From positions 1,612,001 to 1,676,000 of the forward strand of contig NZ_CP018725.1 of the NCBI RefSeq assembly GCF_001908725.1: a stretch of DNA of 64,000 nt. Reading direction: 5' to 3'. This DNA comes from Xanthomonas vesicatoria ATCC 35937 (GTDB lineage Bacteria > Pseudomonadota > Gammaproteobacteria > Xanthomonadales > Xanthomonadaceae). Positions 18,501 to 26,559 of the stretch are shown here, piece after piece; the first letter of the stretch is position 1; every line of letters starts with the position of its first letter. A program made the translations under genes and the position numbers. The notes beneath the pieces were generated by a model. The model saw only the letters and a list, made by a program, of their open reading frames with translations. It did no database searches and was not told the DNA's origin.

Positions 18501-19522
18501 GCCTTGCTCATCAACAGCGCATCGCCCACCACTAGGGCAGCAGGCACGAAGCCGCTGCCACCAATCGCGGCTGCGGTGGACGCGCCACCGGCCCAGCCGC
18601 CGACATTGCGCGCCAAAGCATGGGTGACCTCGGACTGCGCGGCGGTGGCATTGCCTTGTTCCAGCAATTCGGCCGAGCGGCGGGCGGTCAGCACTGCGTC
18701 TGCGCCGGTCGCCAACAAGCCGCCCGATCGCACCAACGTGCGGGCCGATGCTTCGCCCAACAGTAGCTCCATGGATACGCCACCGAGCTGGCCTCGGGGG
18801 ACGCGTAGGTTCTGTGCGGCCTCCTCGCCCAGGGTCTGCTCGACCAAGGTCACGCCACTGGGTGACATGGTGAGTCGGCCGCCGTGGTAGGCATTTGAAA
18901 TGGCCTGGGACAGGCCATGCCGCTGAAGTTCAACCGCACCACCACGGGTCAAAGGGTTGGGGACGCTCTGGATATGCTGGAGCGTGCTCGCCACACGGGC
19001 TTCTGTATGCGTCACCGCCGCCCAGCCGTTATCCACCGCCGCATAGCCCTTCAGACTATGAAGTTGCACGGCGTGGGCTTTCCCATAAGCGACTTCGTTG
19101 CGAAAGAAGTTCTGGACGCCTGGACGGATGTCGTCAGGCTTCAACCCCAATGGAGCGTTGGTGTGCAGGTCGCCTCGAATGAGGCCCACACGGACGGTAT
19201 CGCGCAGCGTTTCTACACGCCCGGCGATGCGCTCCAGGGCATCCGCATCGCCCGCTAGCGCTCCCACTCCGTCTGGGGTCTGCTCCAAGCGCCATAACCT
19301 CTGCCGTAGCCCGACTTGGTAGTCAGCGATAGGCCCCCCGCTATGCGGGGTGATGCCCAGGGTCTGCGCAAACGCGGGGTTCGATGGCAGGAACAGTCGG
19401 TTCTCCGGCGCGTGAATATCGAAATGCCCCGCGTTCGACAACGCTTTGAGCAAGGGGCTTCGATCCAGCGTCTGTTGCTCGATGGCGTGGTGGTCTTGGA
19501 AAACAGGCCTGCTGCGAGGCAT
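15515..19522 (-). CDS. giant AHH-nuclease toxin-like protein with Q/E-rich middle and poly-Gly tail
   Basis: A 1335-residue protein. Residues about 8-80 match the AHH nuclease pattern (HNH/ENDO VII superfamily): DHHAIEQQT with His11-His12, HAPENRLFLPS with Asn41, ITPHSGGPIADYQVGLRQRL with His60. Residues about 300-340 are small and hydrophobic (AGGASTAAAIGGSGF). The middle carries repeated NESGQW/NESGQYGY modules. About 690-900 is a Gln/Glu/Arg-rich helical region, followed by a Pro/Gln-rich part. The C-terminus ends in an uninterrupted run of about 18 Gly. The gene directly follows an Imm11-type immunity gene on the same strand. No signal peptide is visible, so export by a type IV or VI system would be needed. 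Toxin domains are usually C-terminal; here it is N-terminal. Confidence 0.72.
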   Translation of the reverse strand: MPRSRPVFQDHHAIEQQTLDRSPLLKALSNAGHFDIHAPENRLFLPSNPAFAQTLGITPHSGGPIADYQVGLRQRLWRLEQTPDGVGALAGDADALERIAGRVETLRDTVRVGLIRGDLHTNAPLGLKPDDIRPGVQNFFRNEVAYGKAHAVQLHSLKGYAAVDNGWAAVTHTEARVASTLQHIQSVPNPLTRGGAVELQRHGLSQAISNAYHGGRLTMSPSGVTLVEQTLGEEAAQNLRVPRGQLGGVSMELLLGEASARTLVRSGGLLATGADAVLTARRSAELLEQGNATAAQSEVTHALARNVGGWAGGASTAAAIGGSGFVPAALVVGDALLMSKAFDKGADLLDNRAIYHQTDKAGVEWQFNGRNWQRDAAIDLVQDGRRTSGEQPVVASYEKSQELGALANAKAVELALCKAPPPQDPFNLPARASDQVGLDNQNWHRNPESQAWERQVKTAVFGANDRGSYEHQTASPERARQLNQEALGRIESNIATGREAIAAAYLENHAAQRAQAYGVEVPAAVESVLAKQGHVQGHDGQVYQRNESGQWAGKDGVASGNLAMELELTDRLRQPSIERSQETLAAIQALPAPTAAQMEHNELLHRYRAAGVDLNVNPQTQQAVELASQRTIDANGITGPTMQQLQRNESGQYGYDSPIAHLQRGSDGITRVVAVTSSEDIWQALSEERDHRQESATVARVSEATGDGDTSTSESSNPQQVLDIQARMQASVAAQARQEREQQDRVAHEQHVAQVREHLQQAQPEHEDRSQSEQAVQAQAVLEGQRQAAQQREQKEREQQERQSQASQQRELQEREERDVEQRQAQERQADNQQREQQDRQAQEATRTEVQERQAQQAQQQAPSQHASQQADPQPHAPNAALAQQTPLPELPQEDARQQFEVQNQQTGEQLAHNPPGPLKQTPGLGDAQLRQAQEAERAFEPQSLQSRDTARIQVPPSEDRESGNAPLQSAQADAVTPALYHQVQTQQAEMEQAPIRQQDAAREQETEPVRVMAPTTPATADPWMAPQARALSTPEQETKAEQPRPSDTLIAAHGAPLLPPQHLAQAHEQSPEASAVSRSSVGAADAENQRTQSTPAQDRSAADPGGALFLEETMRSLRQLQQEIEQADREDERFHQEWKAYRDRGEPYPFAQKRALDQEGGSIDAFSAHQPNGRSPSEAAEQTDAFPPLAQRFAGPGAGDAPNDSSQTQRKSITGDPDVDEVLYALDSKNELAIEQALDRVANSAATQALLKKGNEFLEAQAQQEAQELAATRQALGMDVSAEINTSRGPVMVMTLPEFAKGPMQSGPQGDGGGGGDGGGGGGGGGGGGGGGGG

Positions 19523-19559
19523 GGGTCGGGTTCCTTCCTAAACCGTCGGGCTTGCGCGA

Positions 19560-20198
19560 CTAGATATCCGAAGCGTCGATCAGCCAAAGGCCGTCGGCGT
19601 CAGTATCGGTCGCCATTCCGGCCGCCGTCACGGCGTCCTTGAACACCCGATCGCAAAAGACTGCACCGGTGTAAGGGGTCTTGAACACGTGAGCGTCGCC
19701 CAAACGCTGGCGGTCAAAGGTAACGCTGGCCCCGCCCGTCAGATCGTAGAACTTGCCGTTAACGAACGGCTCTGTGGTGTCAACAAAGAGTTGTGAGGCC
19801 ACTTCATCCAACGCGTCGATTTGTTGGACCACGTCACAAAGGAAATGTCGCGGACCAGCACTACCGTCGGCAAGGCGGTAGTCCACTTCTGCGAACGCAA
19901 ACGCGTGGGGATCGACCGTTGCCATGACTTGCTGGAGCCGCTCAGACACCAGCCAGTAGCCGCTGAACCCAGGTTCTAGGTCCAAAGGTGGCGGGCCTTT
20001 GCTGGGGTTGTAGACCAAGCGCGGGGTCTCGCGAAGTGGTGGGAAGCCGCCGCCTTCGGGGAGCAGAATCAACCGCGGTGGCGAAAGCAGCCGGTCTAAA
20101 TTTTCGAAGACCACGCCGTTGGTCGGCCCGTTTATCTTGCCCGCCTCAAGGATGAAAAACTCGCCGGACTTTGGACGACCGGAGGTTGTCGATTCCAT
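19560..20198 (-). CDS. Imm11 (DUF1629)-type immunity protein
   Basis: A 212-residue protein (MESTTSGRPKSGEFFIL; an alternative ATG lies 9 bases upstream). The pattern fits the Imm11/DUF1629 family: an N-terminal YNPSKGPPPLDLEPGFSGYWLVSERL, then PHAFAFAEVDYRLADG, and a C-terminal FDRQRLGDAHVFKTPYTGAVFCDRVFKDAV. In other bacteria this family sits next to AHH-type nuclease toxins and neutralises them. Here it is the first gene of a minus-strand group, 37 bp before the toxin gene, which would keep the host protected. Confidence 0.75.
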   Translation of the reverse strand: MESTTSGRPKSGEFFILEAGKINGPTNGVVFENLDRLLSPPRLILLPEGGGFPPLRETPRLVYNPSKGPPPLDLEPGFSGYWLVSERLQQVMATVDPHAFAFAEVDYRLADGSAGPRHFLCDVVQQIDALDEVASQLFVDTTEPFVNGKFYDLTGGASVTFDRQRLGDAHVFKTPYTGAVFCDRVFKDAVTAAGMATDTDADGLWLIDASDI

Positions 20199-20330
20199 AT
20201 GCAACATTCCACTACCTCTCAGCTGACCAAGAATCTTACCGCCACGTCTTCATTACGCCAATACGCCTGCTGAAAAGAGCACCTCGCTAGAGAAGCCACG
20301 TAGAATTTTTCTACCAACCATTAAACGCGA

Positions 20331-21695
20331 TTATTTCAATCCAGCTCGAACCATCAGATCCAAAACCTTTCCTCCAGGGGATAGGCTAATCGAGGCGTGA
20401 CGATGCGCTAGTGCAACGGGAACGATTGCACTTTCATACAAATCCATCTCGAAATGCCTAATGAGGTCACAGGCCTGCTGGATCAAGGTCCCATAACGAA
20501 CCGCCTCGACTTTAGCCTTGGAAAACCCCGATCCGCCCTTGGCACAGGTCTTGTCTTGAAACGGATAAGGTATTGCAAAGTTGAAAATCCGCCCACTTTC
20601 AGTTCGAAATAGAAAGTCTTGACCGTAATAAGTCTCATTGCCGAAGTTATCAGACGGCGACTCAGCACCAGTGATGTATTGATTTCGATACTCATCGTCA
20701 ACCACCCGCAACGATCCAGGTCTAATATGCGCTTCAATCAACTTTGCGTGATCCATCAAACCCCCAGTCTTCTGAAGACCCAAGACAAGCATGGGCCGAA
20801 GATTCCGACACGCAAGCTCTTCGTTGACTTGGTATATCAAACGTTGAAGGCGCTGGGAAAGTTTTGCGGGCTCACCGAATATTGCTAGAGGCCCATCCAC
20901 CACAAAAGAAAGATCAGAAAGACGAGAAACGTCTTCTATCTGGACTTGCTTGACGAAAGAAGCAAGCATCAGATGCTCCACTGCATTCATCATGCGGGTC
21001 ATCGCTGAACTATTGTCGCCAAAATCACTGATCCCTTCGTGTAGGCGGAGGGAATCACTAATATAGATCGGAGCCGCGCAGAGCGGACAGGCAAACTCGT
21101 TGGCAGCACCGTCAAACACTAAAGAAATTCCTTCCTGGCAACTTGGACACTTGGATAAAATAATGTGACCTACTTCTAGGTCACGCAAGGTTTTCAGCAG
21201 TGTCTGACCACGGTGACTTTCACTCCCCACTCTCTGCAGGTGATCGAAAAGTGCATGCCGGAAGCCGTCTTTAACACCCTTGCTTCCCTTATAACGAACA
21301 TTGCTTCCTGGCATTGTAAAAGTAACTGGGTGCGCCTCCCTGTGGATCTCAGCAGCACGAAAAGGGTCAACGAAGCGGCCTCCGGCAGGGACCAGACCAG
21401 CATACTTCTCCATATTCACAAGAACGTGGCTAACCTTTAAAAATCCGATCTGCGTGCTGGGCAGCCGCTCACTTATCGGCGTGTCACTTTTACTGGCATC
21501 TGAGGCGATGACCATGCGTGGTAGCAACGGCTCCGGGCTACTGGGGGCCGTAGTAAATAAAGCCCCAATTTTTGCGGCTTCCTGTTCGGAAGGTTGTCGA
21601 AGGTAAGCACAGCTTTTCAAAAATGTGGTCACATCGGGGTTGCGAACAAAGTCCGCATGCCCGCCTTTACCTGCCGGTTCACCTGGGTAGGGCAT
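20331..21695 (-). CDS. NurA-like nuclease with a zinc-ribbon insertion
   Basis: A 454-residue protein paired with a HerA-like ATPase. NurA-type features are VIASDASKS near residues 63-70 (metal-binding Asp66), SFVVDGPLAIFG near 263-274 (Asp267) and PMLVLGLQKTGG near 301-312. A late segment, RIFNFAIPYP, follows. Between the first two motifs lies a zinc ribbon, CPSC (183-186) and CPLC (203-206), not part of minimal archaeal NurA. ATG 21695 is 2 bases after the ATPase stop; a TTG codon at 21701 is the only alternative. NurA nucleases are fed DNA through the HerA hexamer. The GC content is visibly lower than the backbone. Family call from motifs plus pairing. Confidence 0.72.
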   Translation of the reverse strand: MPYPGEPAGKGGHADFVRNPDVTTFLKSCAYLRQPSEQEAAKIGALFTTAPSSPEPLLPRMVIASDASKSDTPISERLPSTQIGFLKVSHVLVNMEKYAGLVPAGGRFVDPFRAAEIHREAHPVTFTMPGSNVRYKGSKGVKDGFRHALFDHLQRVGSESHRGQTLLKTLRDLEVGHIILSKCPSCQEGISLVFDGAANEFACPLCAAPIYISDSLRLHEGISDFGDNSSAMTRMMNAVEHLMLASFVKQVQIEDVSRLSDLSFVVDGPLAIFGEPAKLSQRLQRLIYQVNEELACRNLRPMLVLGLQKTGGLMDHAKLIEAHIRPGSLRVVDDEYRNQYITGAESPSDNFGNETYYGQDFLFRTESGRIFNFAIPYPFQDKTCAKGGSGFSKAKVEAVRYGTLIQQACDLIRHFEMDLYESAIVPVALAHRHASISLSPGGKVLDLMVRAGLK

Positions 21696-21697
21696 CG

Positions 21698-23788
21698 TCA
21701 AACAACTCCAAGTCCAAGCTGACCAGCATCCACACCGAGCTGCTGCATTTCTTCGCGAACCTGCTCAGGCGTAAAGCGATTGATCTGCGTAGGAATCACA
21801 AAGGGCGCTGAGAGGGTTTTAATCCGGGCAAAGCCTACATCTTGAGCAGACTTCAACGACGGCAGAAAATCACCGAAGTCGTAAAATTTCCCGAGCGTCC
21901 GCAGCTCGTCATCGTTATTTAGGTGCGTAACGAACCAGTTCTCTGTATTTGCCAGAATGTTCGGATGGACAGAGGATGGTTCTTGAGTTGCATAGACAAA
22001 TGCGATCTTTGCTTTCGCACCCTCCTTGGCAATGCGCGGCCAAGTGGCAGTGAGTTCGGATTTCTTGCCAATCAAGTTGTGAGCTTCTTCAACATAAAGC
22101 ACAACATTTTGTGGAACTTTCCCTTGATTGAGTTCGCTCATCTGACGCTCGAAGAGCTGACGCGCAATGCGCTCAGACAAAACTTCGCGAATTTCAACCG
22201 GCCCGACGGACAAATCAAGTATAACAATCTTACCCTTTGATAGATGGGCAATGATTTCAACAGTTACATCGGCGCTACGGCGTTCAGAGTGGTATGGGGT
22301 ATACGCTTGAACAGCCCTGTAGCCTCCGAATGGTTGGCCGCGCGTGTTCTCACGCGCAAGCATGTTTAAAAGAGCCTCAAGCGTGGGATCTACCCAAGAC
22401 TTTCCTTTGGTCGAGGACTCCAAACCAATCGTGGGTTTACTTTCTTCCTTTTGCCGTTCTTTCAGGGTTCGATTAGCCAAACGTATGGCCTCAAACCAGA
22501 CGCAAGCATCTTCAAGAGAAGATTTCTCGGAAGACGGGGCATGAACTCCATCGATTGTGTCAGTTACCTGCTTGACCAAGGCCTTGCTAAGCGGGACTTT
22601 GACGACGAAGTTTGATGGCGCGCGATAACCTGCCTTTGAGAGAATGCATTGAAAGACCGCGACGTGCCTCTCCCACCGCACGTGATCTCCTTTGTCCTGT
22701 GCGCTCGGCTCTTCCAAAGATGTGCCCATAAAGGCTTCCAGATCTTGGCCAGAGTAGGACGAGGGAGTCGCTCGAAAGAGCGATTGAATCAAACCAATTG
22801 CCTGCGCGGGCTCCTGATAGAAGTTGGTCCGGAGATCCTCGAAGCCCTGGGTGGTCATGGCTCGGTAACGCACCACGCGCTCCTGGCCAAAAACCGCTGC
22901 GATAGAGCTCCCATCGTCCTGATGATTAGCGTTTGCGTATTCACCATTGACATCGAAGATCAACTGTCCCACATGAATATTCGATTTTAAAGCGGCCAAT
23001 GCGACGGCAGAAACACTCGTTTTTACCGTATTGGACTTACCGGTTCGGGTCATTCCCAATACTGCTGTTCGCCGCGCCAAGAAGTCTGCGGGCTGGATAC
23101 GCACTGGGACACGCACCTCGTCTTTGCCTCTATGCAACCGATCGGTTGAGGTGTAACGAACTTGACCAATGTCAATCGGTCGGGGCGCTTCTTCAAATCC
23201 TGATTTCTTAGCCTCTTCTTGTGCCTTGGCTTTGACTTCCGGATTCATGTGATTGACGATCATCTCCAAGGCTTCGGCGCGCGGCTTGTAAGCGCGCATC
23301 CTTGACAAGCTCATGAAGTTTTCCAGATCACTCCCCAGCCGTAGTTGTCCGTCAGGACCGGTATAGAAGGTTCCGAGCACTCGACAGCGCATGCCACCCC
23401 ATTGCAACTCGTTGGCTGTCATGGGGTCAAGACCATCATTTTTATCGCCAGGGTAACGCTCATTTTCCAAACGTCGCTGGTGATGCTCGATGCGTGTTCG
23501 AACCATATCTCCGTCCTGAGGTAACGGCGATGGGCCGAGCACACGCAACAACACCACCTCCCGGTCAACCTCAAAAGACTCGGAAAATTTTTCTGGGTCG
23601 AACCCAGCGGCAACAAGAAATGAATTGTGAGGCAAGCCGTTGACTTCATGCTTGAACTTGTCGTTTGTCTGAATCAAACACTCGTCGTAAGACATACGAT
23701 AGACGTAGCCAACGAAAGATTGGCTAGGCTTTCCGATCAGCCGTGACAGCGGAGTATTCGACAAAACTTGAGTAAGAAGTCCGTTCAT
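21698..23788 (-). CDS. HerA-like hexameric DNA-translocating ATPase
   Basis: A 696-residue ATPase of the FtsK-HerA family. The N-terminal region (IGKPSQSFVGYVYRMSYDEC) is the beta-barrel-like HAS domain. Walker A is GMTRTGKSNT (Lys251), Walker B is VVLYVEEAHN (Glu567-Glu568), and a sensor-like region lies at NILANTENWFVTHLNNDDEL. ATG 23788 has an AAGGA ribosome site 8 bases upstream and is preferred over a GTG nine codons earlier. The gene is 13 bp behind the methylase and 2 bp before the NurA-like gene. A HerA ring with NurA forms a DNA-degrading motor; placed beside a methylase, it suggests self/non-self discrimination by methylation. Confidence 0.88.
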   Translation of the reverse strand: MNGLLTQVLSNTPLSRLIGKPSQSFVGYVYRMSYDECLIQTNDKFKHEVNGLPHNSFLVAAGFDPEKFSESFEVDREVVLLRVLGPSPLPQDGDMVRTRIEHHQRRLENERYPGDKNDGLDPMTANELQWGGMRCRVLGTFYTGPDGQLRLGSDLENFMSLSRMRAYKPRAEALEMIVNHMNPEVKAKAQEEAKKSGFEEAPRPIDIGQVRYTSTDRLHRGKDEVRVPVRIQPADFLARRTAVLGMTRTGKSNTVKTSVSAVALAALKSNIHVGQLIFDVNGEYANANHQDDGSSIAAVFGQERVVRYRAMTTQGFEDLRTNFYQEPAQAIGLIQSLFRATPSSYSGQDLEAFMGTSLEEPSAQDKGDHVRWERHVAVFQCILSKAGYRAPSNFVVKVPLSKALVKQVTDTIDGVHAPSSEKSSLEDACVWFEAIRLANRTLKERQKEESKPTIGLESSTKGKSWVDPTLEALLNMLARENTRGQPFGGYRAVQAYTPYHSERRSADVTVEIIAHLSKGKIVILDLSVGPVEIREVLSERIARQLFERQMSELNQGKVPQNVVLYVEEAHNLIGKKSELTATWPRIAKEGAKAKIAFVYATQEPSSVHPNILANTENWFVTHLNNDDELRTLGKFYDFGDFLPSLKSAQDVGFARIKTLSAPFVIPTQINRFTPEQVREEMQQLGVDAGQLGLGVV

Positions 23789-23801
23789 GCCTATTTCCTT
23801 C

Positions 23802-24692
23802 TTAAGCGCATTCACTCAGGGCCATGCGACGCGTAAGCGTAGGGGGCATTGGAAGAGTGAGATTGTTGTAGAAAAGCACCTCGCTCGCCAATGGGCGGGC
23901 CAGATGCGTTGAGTAGGTAAGCGAGAAAAGCGTCGACTTCATCCCCTTGTAAATCTTACGGATCTCAGAAGTGTCGTCGTAGGTGATCACAAGAGGCTGC
24001 TCCAGCCGCTTGGCTGCCTGGGCAACCAAAGCATGGTCATCATGCCCATAGCAATTTCGGTAAAGCTGAGACCCTTTAACGTAATAAGGTGGATCCATGT
24101 AAATCAGCGTTTTCTTGGGAAGCTTGCTTCTTATTTTTGAGAATAGCTTTAGCGCATCAAGGCCATGCACTTGGATGCGGTCCGAATAAGCCGCAACCGC
24201 TTCAATGCGCGCGACCAATCTCTGACGGTTATAGCGCGCGTCCAACTTGTAAGGGCCGGCTTGCTCTTTCCCCCCAATAACGCCCCCATTTAGAATTCCC
24301 GACCGACTGGTTCGATTCAAGAAGAAAGCGGCGAAACCGACCTCAGCAGTTGTGTGGTTCGCTAAATCCCGCAGCACCTGCTGGGACCAGCGCCGGGTTT
24401 CCATCGTGGGAGCATGCGCCCAAATGAGGCGTATCAATTCGTCAGGGCGATCAACTAAAGTCTCCCAGAAAGCGTGAATAGCTGGGTCTGCGTCATTGAT
24501 CACAATTCGCTTAGCATGCCCTCGCAGAAGCAAATAAAGTGCAGCCCCAGCCCCACCCGCGTAAGGCTCGACATAGCATCCTCCTTCCAAGCCATTTTCA
24601 CGCATCAGCCTTGCGAGCCAAGGCCCCATTCTGCCTTTGCCACCTGGGTAACGCAGAGGGCTATAAAAGTTTCCGTCCTTACCCTCGCTCAT
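23802..24692 (-). CDS. Dam-type (D12 class) adenine-N6 DNA methyltransferase
   Basis: A 296-residue methyltransferase. The SAM-binding motif reads LRYPGGKGRMGPWLARL near the N-terminus, AGGAGAALYLLL follows, and the catalytic motif is DPPYY near residue 199. A target-recognition region of about 100 residues (FFLNRTSRSGILNGG) lies between, as in the D12/Dam class. The Dam class often methylates GATC, but the site cannot be read here. It is the first gene of a tight three-gene operon with the HerA-like ATPase and NurA-like nuclease, with no ordinary restriction endonuclease nearby. The natural reading is that it protects host DNA from that nuclease pair. Confidence 0.88.
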   Translation of the reverse strand: MSEGKDGNFYSPLRYPGGKGRMGPWLARLMRENGLEGGCYVEPYAGGAGAALYLLLRGHAKRIVINDADPAIHAFWETLVDRPDELIRLIWAHAPTMETRRWSQQVLRDLANHTTAEVGFAAFFLNRTSRSGILNGGVIGGKEQAGPYKLDARYNRQRLVARIEAVAAYSDRIQVHGLDALKLFSKIRSKLPKKTLIYMDPPYYVKGSQLYRNCYGHDDHALVAQAAKRLEQPLVITYDDTSEIRKIYKGMKSTLFSLTYSTHLARPLASEVLFYNNLTLPMPPTLTRRMALSECA

Positions 24693-24909
24693 GTCACAAT
24701 TTCGCTCTTTTCCAGTAAGGCAATCCTAAAGACGGGTGCTGATTTGTCAATCGTGGAGGCCTTTTTGCAAACCAGATTTGGAGCAGGAGATCAAAGTTCC
24801 GCAGCTCCACCCGAGCCTCGCAGGCGAAGAGAAGCAGCTTGTATGGTCCTCGGGTCCAAGTAGTTCCATTAGCCTAACAAGCAGGATGGCTCGCATCTCT
24901 AGATCCGAA

Positions 24910-25101
24910 TTAAGCGCTTGGCCCGCGACCGCTACTGGATCTGCCCACGACAGTAAAGTCACTCACCAACCATCCGTAAGCATCGCTAAGCGCATCGGCG
25001 ATTTCTTCTTCGCTCGCGCATTCGACCGTGGCTTCAGCGGGCAATACAGGATGCTTGCCATCGGTCTCCCACACGATCCCGCGCACGTGAAACGCCTTCA
25101 T
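24910..25101 (-). CDS. small acidic protein coupled to radC
   Basis: A 63-residue protein (MKAFHVRGIVWETDG; EEIADALSDAYGWLVSDF). The start at 25101 has GGAGCAGG before it and overlaps the last codon of the radC frame as ATGA, so the two were translated together. Similar short proteins sit beside radC on other elements. No function known. The 217 bp between this gene and the methylase holds nothing I recognise. Confidence 0.55.
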   Translation of the reverse strand: MKAFHVRGIVWETDGKHPVLPAEATVECASEEEIADALSDAYGWLVSDFTVVGRSSSGRGPSA

Positions 25102-25649
25102 TCCTGCTCCATGGATGTGGATCTGCCTTCGCAGTCTAGCGTTGGCTGACTGCATAGGTGAAGGGGCGGGCTATGCCCCCCCCTGGCTGCCAAGCTGGTG
25201 TGCTGCCGGCCACCGATGATCAGGTGGTCAATGATCCGAATGTCCAGGAGGCCCAGCGCTTGCTGCAGGCGTTCGGTGACCTTGCGGTCCGCTTCGCTCG
25301 GCTCCGGATTGCCACTCGGGTGGTTGTGGAAGAGGATGACAGCGACCGCGTTGAGCTCCAGGGCACGCTTGGCGACGACCCGGCTATGGACTTAGCAGCC
25401 GTCGACAGTGCCGGTGAACAAGTGCTCGGTAGAAATGATGTGGTGCTGGTTGTCCAGGAAGACGACCCCGAAGACTTCGTGCGGCAGGTGAGCACAGCGG
25501 GCAACCAGGTAGCTGCCGGCTTGGTCGGGGCTATGGATCCGGCCTTGGCGTTGAAGGCGCTGTTCCAAGATGGTCGCGGCGGCGAGCAGGATGCCCTCCT
25601 CGTCTAGCTTGGTTTGGTATTGGACCACTCGGTCTTGGGTGCGCTTCAT
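25098..25649 (-). pseudogene. radC: RadC-family (JAB1/MPN-like) protein with an in-frame stop
   Basis: Reading from MKRTQDRVVQYQ at 25649, the frame gives a RadC protein: HEVFGVVFLDNQHHIIS, then TGTVDGC followed by a TAA stop (25394-25392). It resumes in the same frame with VHSRVVAKRALEL, the metal-binding FHNHPSGNPEPSEAD and IIDHLIIGG. A single C-to-A change in a Ser codon would explain the stop. The truncated 85-residue product lacks the HxH..SxxD centre. The C-terminal end runs through a run of eight G and ends in TGA overlapping the next start codon. RadC-like genes are common on mobile elements; their role is unsettled. Confidence 0.82.
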
Positions 25650-26046
25650 CGGTTCTTCTCCACCAGCGCGTTGTGCGCCTCGTGGGAACCGACAGGCGAA
25701 GCGTCCGGCCCGACCGCACCCGGGAGTGAGCAGCCTTAGGCGCGCAGCGGAGGGCCGCAACAGAGCGTCAGCGTCGAGAAGGAGGCTCGCCCTTGCGGTC
25801 GGGACAGCGAAGCTAAGGTCCCTTTCAGAGGCCCAGCGCTGGTGGAGATAGCACCATGCATGCCCTACAAGACCTGCGGGCTAAACGGTATTCGGATGGA
25901 CGGGGTCGATTGATGTCAGCAGGCAATGGCTGGGCTTTGCAGCCAGTGATCGAACTACTGCTAACCTGTGCATGCTTGTCCCACGCAGCATCGCTGCGCA
26001 GGAGAAGCACGCAGGCATCGGGATGGGCTGGTCGGCACCAATGGAC
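25650..26046. other. stretch without a recognisable gene
   Basis: About 400 bp inside the island with only short unsupported frames on both strands. Promoters for the radC group may lie here. Nothing else seen. Confidence 0.45.
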
Positions 26047-26271
26047 TCAGACGTGATCGTCCATGTTTTCGAGCCCATGCCAGGACACGATTTCCTCGGC
26101 CCGACGGCCGACGAACTGCACGTCCTCGCTCGTCGCTGCCTTGCTCTTGATGGCGGCGGTCATGCTCGCAAAGGCTTGCCAGAAGTGGCGGCGATCAGGA
26201 CTTGAGGCCCGCAGGGCGGGCACCGCAGTATCCAGACGCTCAAGGTGACGGCGAAGCTCAGCTCTGTTCAT
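26047..26271 (-). CDS. small hypothetical protein
   Basis: A 74-residue helical protein (MNRAELRRHLERLDTAV; FWQAFASMTAAIKSKAA) with balanced charge and a short acidic end. It fits the local minus-strand gene order, but there is no clear ribosome site and no family I recognise. Confidence 0.45.
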   Translation of the reverse strand: MNRAELRRHLERLDTAVPALRASSPDRRHFWQAFASMTAAIKSKAATSEDVQFVGRRAEEIVSWHGLENMDDHV

Positions 26272-26505
26272 GGGCTTGAGTATCAGCGGTCTTGTCGCAC
26301 TGCGTGAGACGCATCGCCGCCAATGCAGCGTGGAATCAATTTTCGGGTGCCACCGCGGCGCTGCTCAAGCATTCCATTGAGGAACTTCTCAAAGTCTGGT
26401 AACGCCCACAGAGCCCTAACGTGTAGGCCAACGAAACGCTTTCAGCCTCGCCAGCGCCACCTGGCTCCCCTCACCCTTTGAAGAACGAGAATCTCCTGGT
26501 GACAA

Positions 26506-26537
26506 AGAAAAACGCCCCAGCTTTGAACTGGGGCGTT
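26506..26537 (-). terminator. rho-independent terminator of the 26.5-27.9 kb genes
   Basis: On the minus strand a 10-bp perfect stem AACGCCCCAG with a 7-base loop is followed by TTTTTCTTT. It lies about 25 bp after the stop at 26560. Confidence 0.88.
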
Positions 26538-26559
26538 CTTAGAAAAGCTCGACCTGATC

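Noticed and set aside
25158..25607. 149-codon plus-strand frame
   Set aside because: Opposite strand of the radC pseudogene; the minus strand carries the RadC motifs.
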